Origin: Desmodesmus armatus
Lineage: Eukaryota; Chlorophyta; Chlorophyceae; Sphaeropleales; Scenedesmaceae
DNA: 64,000 nucleotides
Reading direction: 5' to 3'
Assembly: GCA_007449985.2 (NCBI GenBank)
Contig: VIIQ02000741.1
Coordinates: 1 to 64,000, forward strand
The translations under genes were made by a program, and so were the position numbers. The stretch's first letter is position 1. Each line of letters opens with the position of its first letter. Of this stretch, positions 62,501 through 64,000 are shown in pieces. The notes beneath the pieces were generated by a model, which searched no databases, was not told the origin of the DNA, and was given only the letters and a program-made list of their open reading frames with translations.

Positions 62501-64000
62501 AGGGCCACGTGTGTTGATGGTGGGGTGTCTGATAGAGGGGATGTTGGATGTGTCGCGCTGCTTGGAAGCAGAGTTGAGCAGGTTGTGTGGGAGGCCTGCA
62601 GGGCACAAGCATGCAGCCAAAGACACATTATCAGACAAGCATGCCATGTTCCGCCACACATCCTTGGGCAGTAAGTTTCCCAAGTTTATCAGCAAGAGAT
62701 GCACTAGCACTGCCCTGCATGTGTCCAGCACAGTAGGGCCAGTGAAGAAAAGTGCAGCGCAGTGTCAGGTGGCTGCTTGGCCATCCATGGCTACTCAAAG
62801 GGCAGGACGGCGCTGATCGTTGGATGTGCTGACGGTTGCAGTTCATCACCCCTGTCACACCTTGCGGGGAACTGGTACCTGCAGTGGTAGGGAGGCGAGT
62901 ATATGCAGTGCAGCACCAGAACATCAAACAAGCGTGAACATGCACCTGGCAGCTCTGACACGCCTACACTTGTGCAGTACAGCTGTGCTGACCCGTGCAC
63001 CCTTTCTGGCGACAATCAGTATCACTGGTCTGGCGATGTGGAAGTGGTCCTGGTACTCACCTTGCTGGCTGTTGTGCGTCCAGGGGTCCTGCAGGCAAAC
63101 AGAACATGCAGAAAGTCCCTTGATGGCTTGCAACACCCGCTGCTGCTGTGTAGCCTACACAGGCCGTGTGCAGGACTGATCAACCTGCCTTTCTGATGTT
63201 GTAAAGCAATCTTCCTGCACACTTTCCTGCACCCCAATCCTGCTAGAACCAACTCACCTGGTGTGGCCCAGCATCCTCATCCATGTAGCCTGCCTGCTTG
63301 GGCCCACTAGTGAATAAACCTGTGTGGCAAAGGGTTGCAGGAAGGCAGCGGGTTGCATCGTCATGGGCGTGGGCCATGCAGCATTGCGGCTGCACTGGTG
63401 GATGCTTGTTCATGAGCAACCCAGCCTCACCTGCTGTGTCCTGGCTGGTGCCTGTGGTAGTCATGTTTGTTCGGTCCCGACACTGCGGACCAGTAAAAAA
63501 AGTGCGGACACACGCAGTGGGTGGCATGCTGGGCCGGCTCGAGCAGGCACATGGGTGCCCAGAAGGTGTGCAGCCACGCAATATTGGTTACAATTCAACT
63601 CTGCTCCCATTCAAGTGTGGGGGGCTGCATGTCTTGGCACCCTACTGACCAGCAGCGTATCAGCACGCACCTCGTCAACATACTTGATCAGCAGCTCTTC
63701 GTACGTCACTGAGCGCTTCTCTGCATGCTCTGTCGCAGCTAAGTCGCGCAGAGCCTGGGTGAAGTCATACTGGGTGGGAAGCCTGCGCATCAAGACAAAA
63801 AGAGAGACATCAACGAGGAGGGGTTACTGTCACACAGCACAGTGTGCTGTTGTGTCAGTAGCTGCTGCAGCCAGCACACCAGAGCGCCTAGCATCGATCC
63901 CAAATGCTTACTGCTCGTTGGGACGTGTGTTCCGGTTGTTGGACTCAATCAACCCTGCAAAGGCCTGCCTGCCGGTGTCGAGGTCAAACCACGTCTTCAT
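59576..64000 (-). CDS. Unrecognised multi-exon gene, runs to the window end
   Basis: I do not recognise the protein. Best-supported exons: 64000-63912 (MKTWFDLDTGRQAFAGLIES), 63782-63671 (QYDFTQALRDLAATEHAEKR), then weaker short exons 63293-63258 (AGYMDEDAGPHQ) and 63088-63061, 62595-62393 (TKYCYDGRTKSSQH), 62172-61878, 60687-60592 (RPQQYPAPIYKDLTPW), 60485-60356 (LRSWMFPWFNSSFLLQG), 60149-60040 (KGLLDEDDELGRIVDPMMER) and 59713-59576 with stop TGA at 59578-59576. Phases agree from 64000 to 63671 and from 60687 to the stop; the middle is uncertain. The 62172-61878 exon contains two copies of CSYEL...LP...LPFQQ...HQ. The end is Gln/His-rich. No membrane segment is seen. The ATG at the very edge may be internal, so the gene may continue outside. 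Confidence 0.55.

Overview
This is nuclear DNA of a eukaryotic green alga, most likely a core chlorophyte of the Chlorophyceae (a Scenedesmaceae-like or Chlamydomonadales-like genome). That placement is an inference. It rests on GT-AG introns in every gene, pervasive CAG/CTG triplet runs coding for poly-Ser/Ala/Gln, multicopy MYND-finger proteins, an F-box gene with a phloem-protein-2-like end, a plant/fungal-type amino acid permease, and long microsatellites. I recognised no rRNA or tRNA gene, operon or bacterial feature.

Layout. 1-1.8 kb: 3' part of an unrecognised plus-strand gene with a broken frame. 2.7-5.9 kb: about five copies of a ~530-555 bp satellite, the last one split by a 0.5 kb CA microsatellite. 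6.66-12.65 kb (minus): a KDZ (Kyakuja-Dileera-Zisupton) transposase that I could assemble into 13 exons with matching phases, about 1,123 aa, with its zinc cluster and D-D-E residues. 13.56-16.82 kb (plus): an APC-type amino acid permease with one frame break; its last codons start a 30-bp minisatellite. 17.3-20.4 kb: no gene seen, only degenerate repeats and a 28-bp perfect palindrome.

20.4-39.2 kb: three paralogues (M1 minus; M2 and M3 plus) of a large protein with a C-terminal MYND zinc finger split by the last intron. M1 has a frameshift, M2 an in-frame TAG and M3 is a clear pseudogene. 39.8-52 kb: two tandem F-box genes. Copy A carries a ~4 kb terminal-inverted-repeat element in intron 3. 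Copy B begins with a promoter and N-terminus matching the next gene. 52.95-58.3 kb: M4, the only intact MYND paralogue (about 1,381 aa). 59.6-64 kb (minus): an unrecognised multi-exon gene that runs to or past the window end.

The most informative structure lies between 47.9 and 53.0 kb. The segment carrying promoter plus N-terminal codons occurs twice, once in front of F-box copy B and once in front of MYND gene M4. A single tandem duplication with one breakpoint in each first exon would explain both the second F-box gene and its chimeric N-terminus. The genes do not form a pathway. The region reads as a duplication-prone, transposon-rich block. Several isolated one-base frame breaks fall at short homopolymers and may be residual assembly errors.
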